DNA of 64,000 nt. It comes from Acidipropionibacterium sp. (lineage in GTDB: Bacteria; Actinomycetota; Actinomycetes; Propionibacteriales; Propionibacteriaceae). Both the position numbers and the translations under genes were made by a program. Location of the stretch: assembly GCA_022647765.1 (NCBI GenBank), contig JALCLH010000005.1:62001-126000 (forward strand). Reading direction: 5' to 3'. Below, in pieces: positions 38,206 through 47,336 of this stretch (positions within the stretch are counted from its first letter, which is position 1; each line of letters begins with the position of its first letter). Under the pieces are notes generated by a model. It was not told the origin of the DNA, did not search any database, and saw nothing but the letters and a program-made list of their open reading frames with translations.

Positions 38206-38916
38206 ATGAGTCGCACGACGACCGTGCACCTGCTGCGCCACGGCGAGGTGGACAACCCCACCGGCGTCCTCTACGGGCAGCTCCCCGACTTCCACCTCTC
38301 CCCGGTCGGGCGGCGGATGGCGGCCCGCGCCGCCGAGTTCTTCGCGGACGTCCCGCTGTCCGCCCTGATCAGCTCCCCGCTGGAGCGGGCCCGGGAGACC
38401 ATCGCGCCGGTGGCGGCCCTGCACCCAGACCTCCAGGTGCGGTTGGAGCCCGGCGTCATCGAGGCCTCCAGCGTCTTCGAGGGACAGGTCTTCGGCGCCG
38501 GGAACAAGGCCCTGCGCCAGCCCGGCAACTGGAAGTACCTGCGCAATCCGCTGCGGCCCAGCTGGGGGGAGCCCTACAAGGCCATCGAGGCGCGGATGCA
38601 GACCGCCATCCTGGACGCCGCCCGCGAGGTCGGCGAGGGCGGCCAGGCGCTCATCGTCTCCCATCAGCTGCCGATCTGGATCGCCCACCTGTCGGCCGAG
38701 GGACGCCGGCTCGCCCACAACCCGCGCTCGCGGGTCTGCACACTGGGATCGGTGACCAGCTTCGGGGTGCTGGACGGGCGGATCGTGCGGGTCGACTACG
38801 CCGAGCCCTCGGCCGACCTCATCCCCGCCGGCGCCCGCCGGGCCAATATCTCCGCCGGATCCTCCGAACCCTCCTCCGGCCCCGGCGATCCGGCGACGAG
38901 CAGCCCCACCAGGTGA
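38206..38916 (+). CDS. Histidine phosphatase (phosphoglycerate-mutase-like)
   Basis: 236 residues from ATG 38206; an in-frame ATG at 38194 is a less likely start. LLRHGEVDNPTGVLYG holds the phosphorylated His (RHG motif), ISSPLERARETIAPV the second Arg, and LIVSHQLPIWI the second His. Substrates vary widely in this family, from phosphosugars to alpha-ribazole phosphate. A Ser/Pro tail (SSEPSSGPGDPATSSPTR) ends the protein. First gene of the cytochrome c maturation operon, the position of Rv0525 in M. tuberculosis as I recall it. Confidence 0.85.
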   Translation: MSRTTTVHLLRHGEVDNPTGVLYGQLPDFHLSPVGRRMAARAAEFFADVPLSALISSPLERARETIAPVAALHPDLQVRLEPGVIEASSVFEGQVFGAGNKALRQPGNWKYLRNPLRPSWGEPYKAIEARMQTAILDAAREVGEGGQALIVSHQLPIWIAHLSAEGRRLAHNPRSRVCTLGSVTSFGVLDGRIVRVDYAEPSADLIPAGARRANISAGSSEPSSGPGDPATSSPTR

Positions 38917-39500
38917 TGGACCGGCGCACCCTGCTCGGCGTCGCCGGCCTGCTGGCATCCGGTTCGCTGCTCTCGGCCCCGCTGGCGGGCTGCTCCTCGC
39001 CCACCGCCGCCAGCGACGACAACGGCTTCGCCACCGGCGACGGCTCCTTCACCACGGTGCCGGCCGGCAAGCGCGAGACCGCCCCGGTGCTCACCGGGAC
39101 CTCGCTGGCCGGCGCCCCGCTCAGCACCGCCGACTCGGGCGGCAGGGTGATCGTGATCAACGTCTGGGGCTCCTGGTGCGCCCCCTGCCGCCACGAGGCC
39201 CCGGCCCTGGTGGCGGCGGCCGCCCAGACCTCCTCGATCTCGGCCTTCTACGGCATCAACACCCGCGACCTCGACAAGGCCCCCGCCCAGGCCTTCGTGC
39301 GCACCTTCAAGATCGGCTGGCCCAGCTTCTTCGATCCCGACGGGCAGCTGCTGCTGAAATTCACCACTCTTCCGCCCAAGGCCATCCCCTCGACCCTCGT
39401 GATCGACCGCAAGGGGCGGATCGCCGCCCGCTTCCTCGGCGAGGTGACCACGATCAGCCTGGTCCAGGCGGTCCGCCAGATCGGGGGGGAGACGCCGTGA
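38916..39500 (+). CDS. ResA/TlpA-type extracytoplasmic thioredoxin lipoprotein
   Basis: 194 residues from ATG 38916, overlapping the phosphatase stop; GTG 38913 in the same frame is an alternative. Signal MDRRTLLGVAGLLASGSLL ends in lipobox LAGC, so the protein is membrane-tethered. NVWGSWCAPCRHEAPAL carries the CAPC pair, and IPSTLVIDRKGRIAARFLG the cis-Pro loop and strand. It reduces the haem-binding cysteines of apocytochrome c before ligation, fed by CcdA, the next gene. Confidence 0.93.
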   Translation: MDRRTLLGVAGLLASGSLLSAPLAGCSSPTAASDDNGFATGDGSFTTVPAGKRETAPVLTGTSLAGAPLSTADSGGRVIVINVWGSWCAPCRHEAPALVAAAAQTSSISAFYGINTRDLDKAPAQAFVRTFKIGWPSFFDPDGQLLLKFTTLPPKAIPSTLVIDRKGRIAARFLGEVTTISLVQAVRQIGGETP

Positions 39501-40282
39501 TGCCCCTCGACCTGATACCCCTGGATCTGGGCTCCTGGGCCGCCGGTACCCTTCAGGGATCGATGATCGGAGCCATCCCGGTGGCCCTGCTGGCCGGCCT
39601 GGTCTCCTTCTTCTCCCCCTGCGTGCTGCCCCTGGTGCCCGGCTATCTGTCCTATGCGGCCGGCCAGGGGGCCGCCGAACTCTCCGAGCCGACCGGGCTC
39701 GACGAGGCTGCGCACCCTGTCCGGATCGGTCCTCTTCGTGCTGGGCTTCACCCTGGTCTTCGTCGCCACCGGCACCGTCATCGGCGGCCTGGGACGCGCC
39801 CTGGTCGACCACCAGCGCACCATCGAGATCGTCGTCGGCGCGCTCACCGTGGTGCTCGGGGGGATGTTCGCCGGACTGGCTCCCGCTGGGCGGCCGCGAG
39901 TTCCGGATCCACCGGCTGCCGCGGGCCGGGCTGGCCGCCGCCCCGGTGCTCGGCGTCGTCTTCGGACTGGGCTGGACGCCGTGCATCGGCCCGGCCCTCA
40001 CCATCGTCTACGGCCTGTCCTTCCAGCAGGGATCGGCGCTGCGCGGGGCGCTGCTGGCCGCCTGCTACGCCCTGGGTCTCGGGCTGCCGTTCATCGCGGC
40101 CGGCGCCGCGCTGGGCCGGGCCTGGCACTCCGGCGGCTGGGTGAGCCGCCACCAGGCCGGCGTTCCAGCGTGCCGGGGGAGTGCTCATGATGGCGGTCGG
40201 CGTCGCCCTGATCACCGGCTGGTGGAGCTGGCTGATGGCCCTGCTGCGCTCCTGGGCGGCCCGGTTCGGGGCTGTGATATGA
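39500..40282 (+). CDS. ccdA: CcdA-type thiol-disulfide membrane transporter (three frame breaks)
   Basis: About 260 residues and six helices. It passes electrons from cytoplasmic thioredoxin to ResA. Starts at ATG 39500 overlapping resA. SFFSPCVLPLVPGYLSYAAG has the first redox Cys, GWTPCIGPAL the second. The reading frame moves one base near 39718, near 39888 and near 40163, each time by one extra base; the segments join to LSGSVLFVLGFTLVF, FRIHRLPRAGLAAAP and FQRAGGVLMMAVGVALI, an ordinary CcdA. The final TGA (40280-40282) overlaps the resB ATG, which supports the reconstruction. Confidence 0.9.
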
Positions 40283-42022
40283 GACGGCGGGGGTCTGAGA
40301 TAGCCACCGGGGACAAGACGGCCGGGAAGGAGCCGCACAAGGGCGGGACGGCGTCCCTGGGGCTGCGCGCCAGCGCGCGCTGGATCTGGGGGCAGCTCAC
40401 CAGCATGCGCACCGCCCTGGTGCTGCTCTTCCTGCTGGCGGCCGCCGCGATCCCCGGATCGCTCATCCCGCAGACCTCCTCCAGCGCGGTCAAGGTCTCC
40501 GACTTCGCCGCCGCCCATCCCACCTTGGACAAGATCTACCGGCCGCTGGGCCTCTACCACGTCTACACCTCGACGGTCTTCTCGGCGGTCTACCTGCTGC
40601 TGTTCATCAGCCTGATCGGCTGCATCATCCCGCGGATCACCGCCCATGCGAAGGCCCTGCGCCGCCAGCCTCCCAGAACCCCGGCGAGACTGGACCGGCT
40701 GCCCGAGCACGCCGAGATCCGGGTCGCCGGGTCCGCGGACCGGGCGCAGATCACCGACCGCGCCCGGGCCTGGCTGCGCTCCCGGCACTACCGCGTCGCC
40801 GCCGACCAGGACGGCTCGCTGCGCGCCGAGCGCGGCCTCTACCGCGAGACCGGCAACCTCGTCTTCCACGTCTTCCTGGTGGTGGTGCTGGTCGCGATCG
40901 GCTGGAACACGCTGTGGGGGTACAAGGGCAGCGCGGTCGTGGTCGAGGGCCAGGGATTCTCCAACAACATCACCCAGTTCGACGACTTCCACGCCGGGGC
41001 GCTGGTCGACACCGACAATCTGACGCCGTTTTCGCTGATCCTCAAGAAATTCACCGTCAAGTTCGAGACCGGCCCGGTCCAGCGCGGCGCGGCCCGCGAG
41101 TTCTCCGCCGACGTCGCGCTCAGCCAGGGCGGCCGGACCGTGGCAGCGGAACCTCCAGGTCAACCACCCGCTCAGCCTCGGCACCACCAAGGTCCATCTG
41201 CTCGGTCACGGCTACGCGCCGGTGGTGAAGGTCACCGACGGCAACGGGAATGTCGCCTTCCAGGGGCCGGTGGCCTTCGTCCCGCAGGACGGCAACTTCA
41301 GCTCGACCGGCGTCGTCAAGGTGCCCGACGCCCGCCCCGACCGGCTGGCCTTCCAGGGATTCTTCCTGCCCACCGCCCAGGTGGGGGCCGGCGGGCCGGT
41401 GTCGGTCTTCCCCGACGCCTACAACCCCGAGCTCTTTCTCAATGCCTGGTACGGGCGTCCGATCGCTGAGACCGGGACCCCGCAGAACCTCTACGTGCTG
41501 GACACCACCGGCCTCACCCAGGTCACCGAGTCCGGGCAGAAGGTGAGCTTCGCGCTCAAGCCGGGGCAGGGCTACACGCTGCCCGGCGGGCGGGGGTCGA
41601 TCGAGTTCACCGGATTCCAGCGCTGGACCAAGATCCAGGTCTCCCACTCTCCCGGGCTGCCGCTGCTGTTCGCCTCGGTGCTGATAGCTGTGGCCGGGCT
41701 GTGCGTGAGCCTGTTCACCCGTCCGCGCCGGCTGTGGCTGCGGATCACTGATGTGAACAGCGGAGACGGTGGGGACGCCGGGAGGCTGAGGATTCAGGTC
41801 GGCGGTCTGGACCGCGCCGACGCCCGGGCCGGGCTGGACGAGGACGTCGCTGAGCTGCTGGACGCCGCCCGCGGAGAGCTGCCCGCGTCATCCGGGAAGA
41901 CGGAGCGGATCGAGGGCGAGATCGAGGGCAATACTGAGGGCGATACTGCCTCGAGCCCCGAGACTGGCGTTACAGTTTCCGAGATGACCAGGCCCGAGAC
42001 CAACGGTGAGGAGGACTCATGA
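40279..42022 (+). CDS. resB: ResB (Ccs1) cytochrome c biogenesis protein (frame-broken)
   Basis: About 580 residues from ATG 40279. Part of the system II haem exporter/ligase with CcsB. WIWGQLTSMRTALVLLFLLAAAAIPGSLIPQ is not written in full here but the first helix is the typical ResB start; a DKIYRPLGLYHVYTSTVFSAVY second helix block, a FHVFLVVVLVAIGW third and a LFASVLIAVAGLCVSLF fourth follow, with a large extracytoplasmic domain between helices 3 and 4. One extra base near 41148 breaks that domain. The last 80 residues are an acidic cytoplasmic tail. Overlaps ccdA and ccsB. Confidence 0.92.
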
Positions 42023-42916
42023 CACTGTCGAGCCTGTCCGCACTGGGCATCGTGACGGCCGCCGTCGTCTATCTGCTGGCCTTCCTGTGCCATGTGGCGG
42101 AGTGGGCCGGGCTGCGCGGGGTCGCCGAGGCGGACTCCGGGGCTGCCGAGACCCGAGCCGAGACCTGGGGCCGGATGGGCCTGAATCTGACGGTGATCGG
42201 CGCGGCCTGCCAGGGGATCGGGGTGGTCTGCCGGGGGCTGGCGGCCCACCGGCTGCCCTGGGGCAATATGTACGAGTTCGTCACCTCCGCCCTGCTCTTC
42301 GTGGTCGTCGTCTACCTGCTGCTGATGACTCGCCAGAATGTCCGCTGGCTGGGGATCGGCGTCACCGCCCTGCTGGCGATCGGCAACGGACTGGCCTGCG
42401 ACCGTGCTGTACGTCGGGGTCGCGCCTCTGGTGCCGGCCCTGCACTCGGTCTGGTTCGTCATCCACATCGTGGCCGCCTGCCTGGCCGCCGCGGCCCTCA
42501 ATGTCGGGGCCATCGCGTCCATCCTGTTCCTGGTCAAGTCCCGCGCCGAGCGCAGGGCCGAGCGCACCGGGCAGCCGATCACAGGATTCCTGGCCCGGGT
42601 GCCAGACTCCCGCAGCATCGACAGTCTGGCCTACCGGGCGCACGCCTTCGGCTTCCCGATCTGGACCTTCACCATCGCCGCCGGGTCGATCTGGGCCGAG
42701 TACGCCTGGGGCCGGTTCTGGGGCTGGGACCCCAAGGAGACCTGGTCCCTGGTGACCTGGGTGATCTACGCCGGATACCTGCACGCCCGGGCCACCGCCG
42801 GCTGGCGGGGCACCCGGGCGGCGGTGGTCGCGATCATCGGCATCGCCGCCTTCTGGTTCAACTTCGTCGGGGTCAACCTGTTCATCTCCGGCCTGCACTC
42901 CTACGCGGGGATCTGA
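42019..42916 (+). CDS. ccsB: CcsB (CcsA/ResC) haem handling protein (frame-broken)
   Basis: About 298 residues, eight helices, from ATG 42019 overlapping resB. The haem-binding WWD-type motif WGRFWGWDPKETWSLVTW is intact (about residues 233-250), and the helices carry the conserved histidines expected of this protein (for instance in HSVWFVIHIVAA and GLHSYAG). One extra base near 42398 shifts the frame between GLACDR and VLYVGVAPLVPALHS. With ResB it moves haem outward and attaches it to apocytochrome c. Confidence 0.92.
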
Positions 42917-42929
42917 GGCGGGCGACTGA

Positions 42930-44375
42930 GTGAGCGACGAGCGTTATGACGACCGGCAGTTCTGGCTGCCGGCCCTCTATCAGGAGCAATGGGTGCCGAT
43001 GGTGCGGCTGGCGGCCCTGCTGGTCCGCCCCGATCAGCCCGACCTGGCCGGCGCGGAGATGCTGGTGCGCGACGTGCTGGTGGAGATGTATCGCACCGAC
43101 GCCACCTTCCACTCCTGGGCCCATGTGGTCAGCACGCTGCGCGCCAATGTGACCAGCGCGGCGCGCGGCGTCCCCGCCGAAAGCACCGGTCAGTCGTCGA
43201 CTGCCGAGCATCCGGACGCGCTGCCGGCGCTGGCCGGGCTGCCCCACCGGCTGCGCGACGTCGTCATCCTCAAGCTCTATGCCGGGACCCGGCTGGCGGA
43301 GACCGCCGACGCCCTGGGCATCACCCGCCGGGCGGCGCGCAGGCGGTGGCAGCGGGTGATGGTCGAGCTGACGAGGATCTGCGACCAGCCCGATCGGGAC
43401 TCCCTCGAGGAGACCCTGGGCGAGGCGCTGCGCGGAGTCGGGGACCGGCTGGCTCCCGGAGATTACCGCGCCGAGGTGCTGGAGCAGGCCCGCATCGCGC
43501 CGGAGCGTCGCAGGTCGTGGGCCAACCGGGCGGTGGTGGTCGCGGTCCTGGTCGCCGCGCTGGCCGCCGGCTTCGGGTTGTCGACGCTGTGGAGCGCTCC
43601 CTCGAATCAGGCCGACCCGGCGGCCAGCACGGCGGTCACGGTTTCGGGACCGGACCAGACCGGCTCCGACTCCTCGGCGGCCACCACGCAGGACGGCGTC
43701 CAGGTGTTCTACCTGGGCCGCTCCGACGGGCTGCTCTACCGGGAGGTCCGCAACCTGCCCACGGTCGGCGACCGGCTCAACACCGCGGTCGCGGCGGTGC
43801 TCAACGTGGCCCCGCTGGACCCGGAGTACATCTCCAGCTGGTCCGGCGGCCAGGTCAACAAGGCCGGGCTGACGGGCAATCGGATCACCCTGGACCTGTC
43901 CCAGTCCGCTTTCGCCCAGTTCCGCAACCGCGGCCAGGAGGAGTCCGCGATCCAACAGCTGGTCTACGCCGCCACGGCGGCCGTCGAGAACGGGGCGGGC
44001 ATGTGGGTCCGGGTGCTGGTGGACGGCTCCCCGAACCTGCCGCTGATCGGCAAGCCGCAGTCCGACTTCCGGCGCGCCGGGCCGAACGCCCTGGGGCCGA
44101 TGTGGGTCGACAGCCCGCTGGCCGGCGTCACCGTCGACCCGGGGACGATGAAGATCTCCGGGGTGGTGAAGTCCACCCTCCCGCCGCCGCAGTGGCAGCT
44201 GTACAGCGTCTCCCGGAAGAAGACCGTCGCCCTGGGCTCCGTGACGACGGGCGGCGTCGGGCACCCGTGGACCGGATGGTCCCAGGAGGTGCTGCTGCCC
44301 GACACCGCGGGGGAGTACCGGGTGGGGCTGACGATCGGCGCCGCGACGGTGTGGCGGACGATCACCGTCTCGTAG
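42930..44375 (+). CDS. Sigma-70-like domain fused through a membrane helix to GerMN and Gmad2 domains
   Basis: 481 residues from GTG 42930, 13 bp after ccsB. Residues 15-80 resemble sigma region 2 and 97-147 region 4: LPHRLRDVVILKLYAGTRLAE and TADALGITRRAARRRWQRV form the helix-turn-helix. A single helix spans 200-220. Outside are a Ser/Thr linker, a GerMN domain (about 256-370; VQVFYLGRSDGLLYREVR, SSWSGGQVNKAGL, ITLDLSQSAF) and a Gmad2-like beta domain (about 392-481; MWVDSPLAGVTVDPGTMKISG). GerMN also occurs in LpqB of the MtrAB system. A membrane-tethered transcription regulator reading the cell surface is a fair guess; the DNA-binding half may have lost sigma activity. Confidence 0.8.
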   Translation: MSDERYDDRQFWLPALYQEQWVPMVRLAALLVRPDQPDLAGAEMLVRDVLVEMYRTDATFHSWAHVVSTLRANVTSAARGVPAESTGQSSTAEHPDALPALAGLPHRLRDVVILKLYAGTRLAETADALGITRRAARRRWQRVMVELTRICDQPDRDSLEETLGEALRGVGDRLAPGDYRAEVLEQARIAPERRRSWANRAVVVAVLVAALAAGFGLSTLWSAPSNQADPAASTAVTVSGPDQTGSDSSAATTQDGVQVFYLGRSDGLLYREVRNLPTVGDRLNTAVAAVLNVAPLDPEYISSWSGGQVNKAGLTGNRITLDLSQSAFAQFRNRGQEESAIQQLVYAATAAVENGAGMWVRVLVDGSPNLPLIGKPQSDFRRAGPNALGPMWVDSPLAGVTVDPGTMKISGVVKSTLPPPQWQLYSVSRKKTVALGSVTTGGVGHPWTGWSQEVLLPDTAGEYRVGLTIGAATVWRTITVS

Positions 44376-44406
44376 CGTTTTCCCTCGTAGCGTTTTCCGG
44401 AGCCGG

Positions 44407-45204
44407 TCAGCGGTGGTGGGCCATCCGTCCGGCCACTGCGGCCGTGAGGCGCGTCGGCAGCGCGCTGGACAGGGCGGTCTGAACCTTGTTGACGACGCCG
44501 TCCACCACCTGTGGCCGATTGCGGCGCAGCGCCTCGAAGGTGGTCTCCACCACCTGATCAGGGCGACGCCGCAGGCCGGGGAAGTTGCCGTCCCCGGCGA
44601 TGTCGAAGAAGGCCGTCCTGGTGGGCCCGGGGCAGATGGCGGTGACGCGCACCCCGGTGCTCCTGGTCTCGTGCCACAGGGCGCGGCTGAAGGACAGCAC
44701 GAATGCCTTGGCCGCGGCGTAGGTGGCGAATCCGGGCATCGGCTGGAAGGAGGCGGTGGAGGCGACGTTGACGATCGTGCCCCGGTGGTGGGCGATCATC
44801 CCCGGCAGCAGGGTCGAGCAGAGCTGGACGACGGCCTGGCAGTCGACGGCGACCTCGCCCGCCAGCCGGTGCGGGTCCAGGGTGGCGACCTCGCCGATGG
44901 TGCCGAAGCCGGCGTTGTTGATGAGGGTCTCGATCTGGATTCCCCGCTCGGCCAGGTCGTCGGTGAGCGCCGCGGTGGCCTTCGGGTCGGAGAGGTCGAC
45001 CGATTCGGTGGTCGCCTGGATCCCGTGCTCCTGGCGCAGCTGGTCGGCCAGCTCCTCCAGGACATCGGTGCGGCGGCCGGTCAGGACGAGATTGTGGTTG
45101 CTGGCGGCCAGATACCGGGAGAAGGCGTGTCCCAGGCCGCCGGAGGCCCCGGTCACCAGGGCCCAGGGGCGGTCGTCGGAGGCGGGGTCGGCAGGCTGTG
45201 TCAT
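44407..45204 (-). CDS. Short-chain dehydrogenase/reductase
   Basis: 265 residues from ATG 45204. Classical SDR: TGASGGLGHAFSRYLA (nucleotide loop, about residue 18), NNAGFGTIGEV, IVNVASTASF with the catalytic Ser, and FATYAAAKAFVLSF with Tyr-x3-Lys, then ICPGPTRTAFF. Similar to DltE/YdfG-like enzymes of broad substrate range. The last 15-20 residues (LTAAVAGRMAHHR) are a hydrophobic/basic tail. It is convergent with the GerMN gene, 31 bp away. Confidence 0.9.
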   Translation of the reverse strand: MTQPADPASDDRPWALVTGASGGLGHAFSRYLAASNHNLVLTGRRTDVLEELADQLRQEHGIQATTESVDLSDPKATAALTDDLAERGIQIETLINNAGFGTIGEVATLDPHRLAGEVAVDCQAVVQLCSTLLPGMIAHHRGTIVNVASTASFQPMPGFATYAAAKAFVLSFSRALWHETRSTGVRVTAICPGPTRTAFFDIAGDGNFPGLRRRPDQVVETTFEALRRNRPQVVDGVVNKVQTALSSALPTRLTAAVAGRMAHHR

Positions 45205-45234
45205 GGCGAAAGTCTAGGTCGGAGCTGCCGGGCC

Positions 45235-45317
45235 ACCGGTGGAGATCACTCCAGCCTCGCCGTCCCGAGGCCCTGGCCGGGCTGGATCACGGCGAGTCGG
45301 GAGTGAATTCCACCGGT
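45235..45317. repeat. Family A intergenic palindrome, copy 2
   Basis: CCGGTGGAGATCACTCCAGC left arm and a right arm ending GGGAGTGAATTCCACCGG. The centre matches the reverse complement of the 27138 copy. It lies in the 256-bp gap between the divergent SDR and glpD genes, so here it is not at a convergent junction. Confidence 0.88.
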
Positions 45318-45398
45318 CAGGCGGCGGCCCCGGATGCGCAGCGACCTTGCACCGAGGTGCACGTCGGTGCGCTGGGTTGGAATCCCGCTCTCAATAAT

Positions 45399-45414
45399 GC
45401 AACTCTGGCGTTGT
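45399..45414 (+). promoter_or_regulatory. Possible operator before glpD
   Basis: GCAAC-6-GTTGT forms an imperfect dyad about 50 bp before the glpD ATG. A local regulator of glycerol use would be expected, but none is encoded nearby. Weak. Confidence 0.22.
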
Positions 45415-45460
45415 GTAAATAGCCACCGAGGTGGCCCCAAGACTTCGAGGGAGAAGCAGC

Positions 45461-47233
45461 ATGAGCATTCCGAACTCCATCCTCTCGGCCCAGACCCGGA
45501 CCGAGCACCTGGCCCGCATGGCGGCGACCGCCCAGGAGGGGGGAGAGCCGCTGGACATCCTGGTGATCGGCGGCGGCGTCACCGGCGCGGGCATCGCCCT
45601 GGACGCCGCCACCCGGGGTCTGAGCGTCGGCATCGTGGAGGCCCAGGACTGGGCCTCGGGCACCTCCTCGCGGTCCTCGAAACTGGTGCACGGAGGCCTG
45701 CGCTACCTGTACCAGCTCGACTTCCCGCTGGTCGCCGAGTCGCTGCGCGAGCGCGGCCTGCTGCTCACCACCACCGCCCCGCACCTGGTGAAGGCCCAGC
45801 CCTTCCTGTGGCCGTTGAAGACGCCGGTGATCGAGCGCTCCTACTCGGCGGTCGGCGTCGGCATGTACGACGCGATGGCCCAGTGGGCGCACCGCGGCTC
45901 GGTGCCGATCCAGCGCCACCACACCCGCCGCGGGTCGCTGAAGCTGGCCCCGGCGCTCAGCCCGAACGCGCTGACCGGCTCCATCGTCTACTACGACGCC
46001 CGGGTCGACGATGCCCGGCTGGTGGTCACCCTGGTGCGCTCGGCCGCCCGCTACGGCGCCCTGGCGGCCAATCGGACTCAGGTGGTAGGTCTCACCAAGG
46101 ACGCCGCCGGGACGGTGAACGGCGCCGACCTGCGCGACCTGGAGACCGGCCACGAGCTGCACGTCGCCGCGCGGAAGGTGATCAACGCCACCGGCGTGTG
46201 GACCGAGAAGTCCCAGTCCCTGGCCGGTTCCTCCGGCGGGTTGAAGGTGCTGGCCTCCAAGGGCATTCACATCGTGGTGCCGAAGGAGAAGATCAAGTCC
46301 AGGGTCGGGATCTTCCTGCGGACCGAGAAGTCGGTGCTGTTCATCATCCCGTGGAAGCGCTACTGGGTGATCGGCACCACCGACACCGCCTACCACGAGA
46401 ACCGGCGCGAGCCGGTGGCCACGAAGGCCGATATCCAGTACGTGCTCGACCACGCCAATGCGGTGCTGGCCACCCCGCTCACCACCGACGACATCATCGG
46501 CACATACGCCGGTCTGCGCCCGCTGCTCCAGCCGGGCACCCTGGACGGCGACGAGTCGCGGTCCACGAAGGTCTCCCGCGAGCACACCGTCACCGAGGCG
46601 GCCCCGGGCCTGGTGGTGATCGCCGGCGGCAAGCTCACCTCCTACCGGAAGATGGCCGAGGACGCCGTCGACTTCGCCCTCGGGGAGCGGGGTGCCCGCC
46701 GCAGGCCCTCGGTCACCGCCGAGACCCCGCTGGAGGGGGCCGATGGATATCACGCCCTGTGGAGCAGGCGCGAGACGATCGCCCGGAACCGGGGGCTCAG
46801 CGTCGATCATGTCGAGGATCTGCTGGACCGCTACGGCTCCGACATCACCGCGATCCTGTCCGCGATCGAGGAGCGCCCGGACCTGGCCGGCGAGCTGGCC
46901 GGGGCCCCGGAGTACCTGCGCGCCGAGATCGCCTTCGGCATCAGCCACGAGGGGGCCCTCCACCTGGAGGATCTGCTGGCCCGACGCACCCGGATGACCT
47001 ACGAGCACCGAGACCGCGGCCAGGGCGCCGCCGAGGAGGTGGCCGACCTGGCCGCCGAGATGCTGGGCTGGGACGAGGAGCGGAAGTCCGCCGAGATCGC
47101 CGCCTGGCGGGCCCGCTGCGAGGCCGAGGAACAGGCCGCCGGAATCGGTGACGAGGCCGAGGCGCAGAGGGTGCGCGACGGGGTCGGCGGACCCACTCCG
47201 TTCATCGATGTCGCCCCGGAGATCCAGGGCTGA
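45461..47233 (+). CDS. glpD: Glycerol-3-phosphate dehydrogenase, FAD-dependent
   Basis: 590 residues from ATG 45461. Membrane-associated oxidation of glycerol-3-phosphate to dihydroxyacetone phosphate with electrons to quinone. FAD loop ILVIGGGVTGAGIALDAATR (GGGVTG at 37-42), then ASGTSSRSSKLVHGGLRYLY, the GlpD signature, and TDTAYHENRREPVATKADIQ-type substrate segment, AGLRPLLQPG and VVIAGGKLTSYRKMAED at the FAD-binding C-terminal part. The C-terminal helical domain ends DVAPEIQG. RBS GAGGGAGAAG upstream. No glpK or glpF nearby. Isolated gene. Confidence 0.94.
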   Translation: MSIPNSILSAQTRTEHLARMAATAQEGGEPLDILVIGGGVTGAGIALDAATRGLSVGIVEAQDWASGTSSRSSKLVHGGLRYLYQLDFPLVAESLRERGLLLTTTAPHLVKAQPFLWPLKTPVIERSYSAVGVGMYDAMAQWAHRGSVPIQRHHTRRGSLKLAPALSPNALTGSIVYYDARVDDARLVVTLVRSAARYGALAANRTQVVGLTKDAAGTVNGADLRDLETGHELHVAARKVINATGVWTEKSQSLAGSSGGLKVLASKGIHIVVPKEKIKSRVGIFLRTEKSVLFIIPWKRYWVIGTTDTAYHENRREPVATKADIQYVLDHANAVLATPLTTDDIIGTYAGLRPLLQPGTLDGDESRSTKVSREHTVTEAAPGLVVIAGGKLTSYRKMAEDAVDFALGERGARRRPSVTAETPLEGADGYHALWSRRETIARNRGLSVDHVEDLLDRYGSDITAILSAIEERPDLAGELAGAPEYLRAEIAFGISHEGALHLEDLLARRTRMTYEHRDRGQGAAEEVADLAAEMLGWDEERKSAEIAAWRARCEAEEQAAGIGDEAEAQRVRDGVGGPTPFIDVAPEIQG

Positions 47234-47242
47234 GGCATCGAT

Positions 47243-47320
47243 GGTCCCGATCACTCCCGATACGCCGTGATTCTGCGCCTGGCGGTGCCGAAAACCGGTC
47301 CGGCGGGAGTGATCGGGACC
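47243..47320. repeat. Family C intergenic palindrome, copy 1
   Basis: GGTCCCGATCACTCCCGAT and right arm CGGGAGTGATCGGGACC around a GC-rich centre. It lies between the convergent glpD and antiporter genes. A second copy is at 61673-61748. The inner GATCACTCCCG is shared with family A. Confidence 0.88.
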
Positions 47321-47336
47321 GTCTCCTTCAGCGCAC

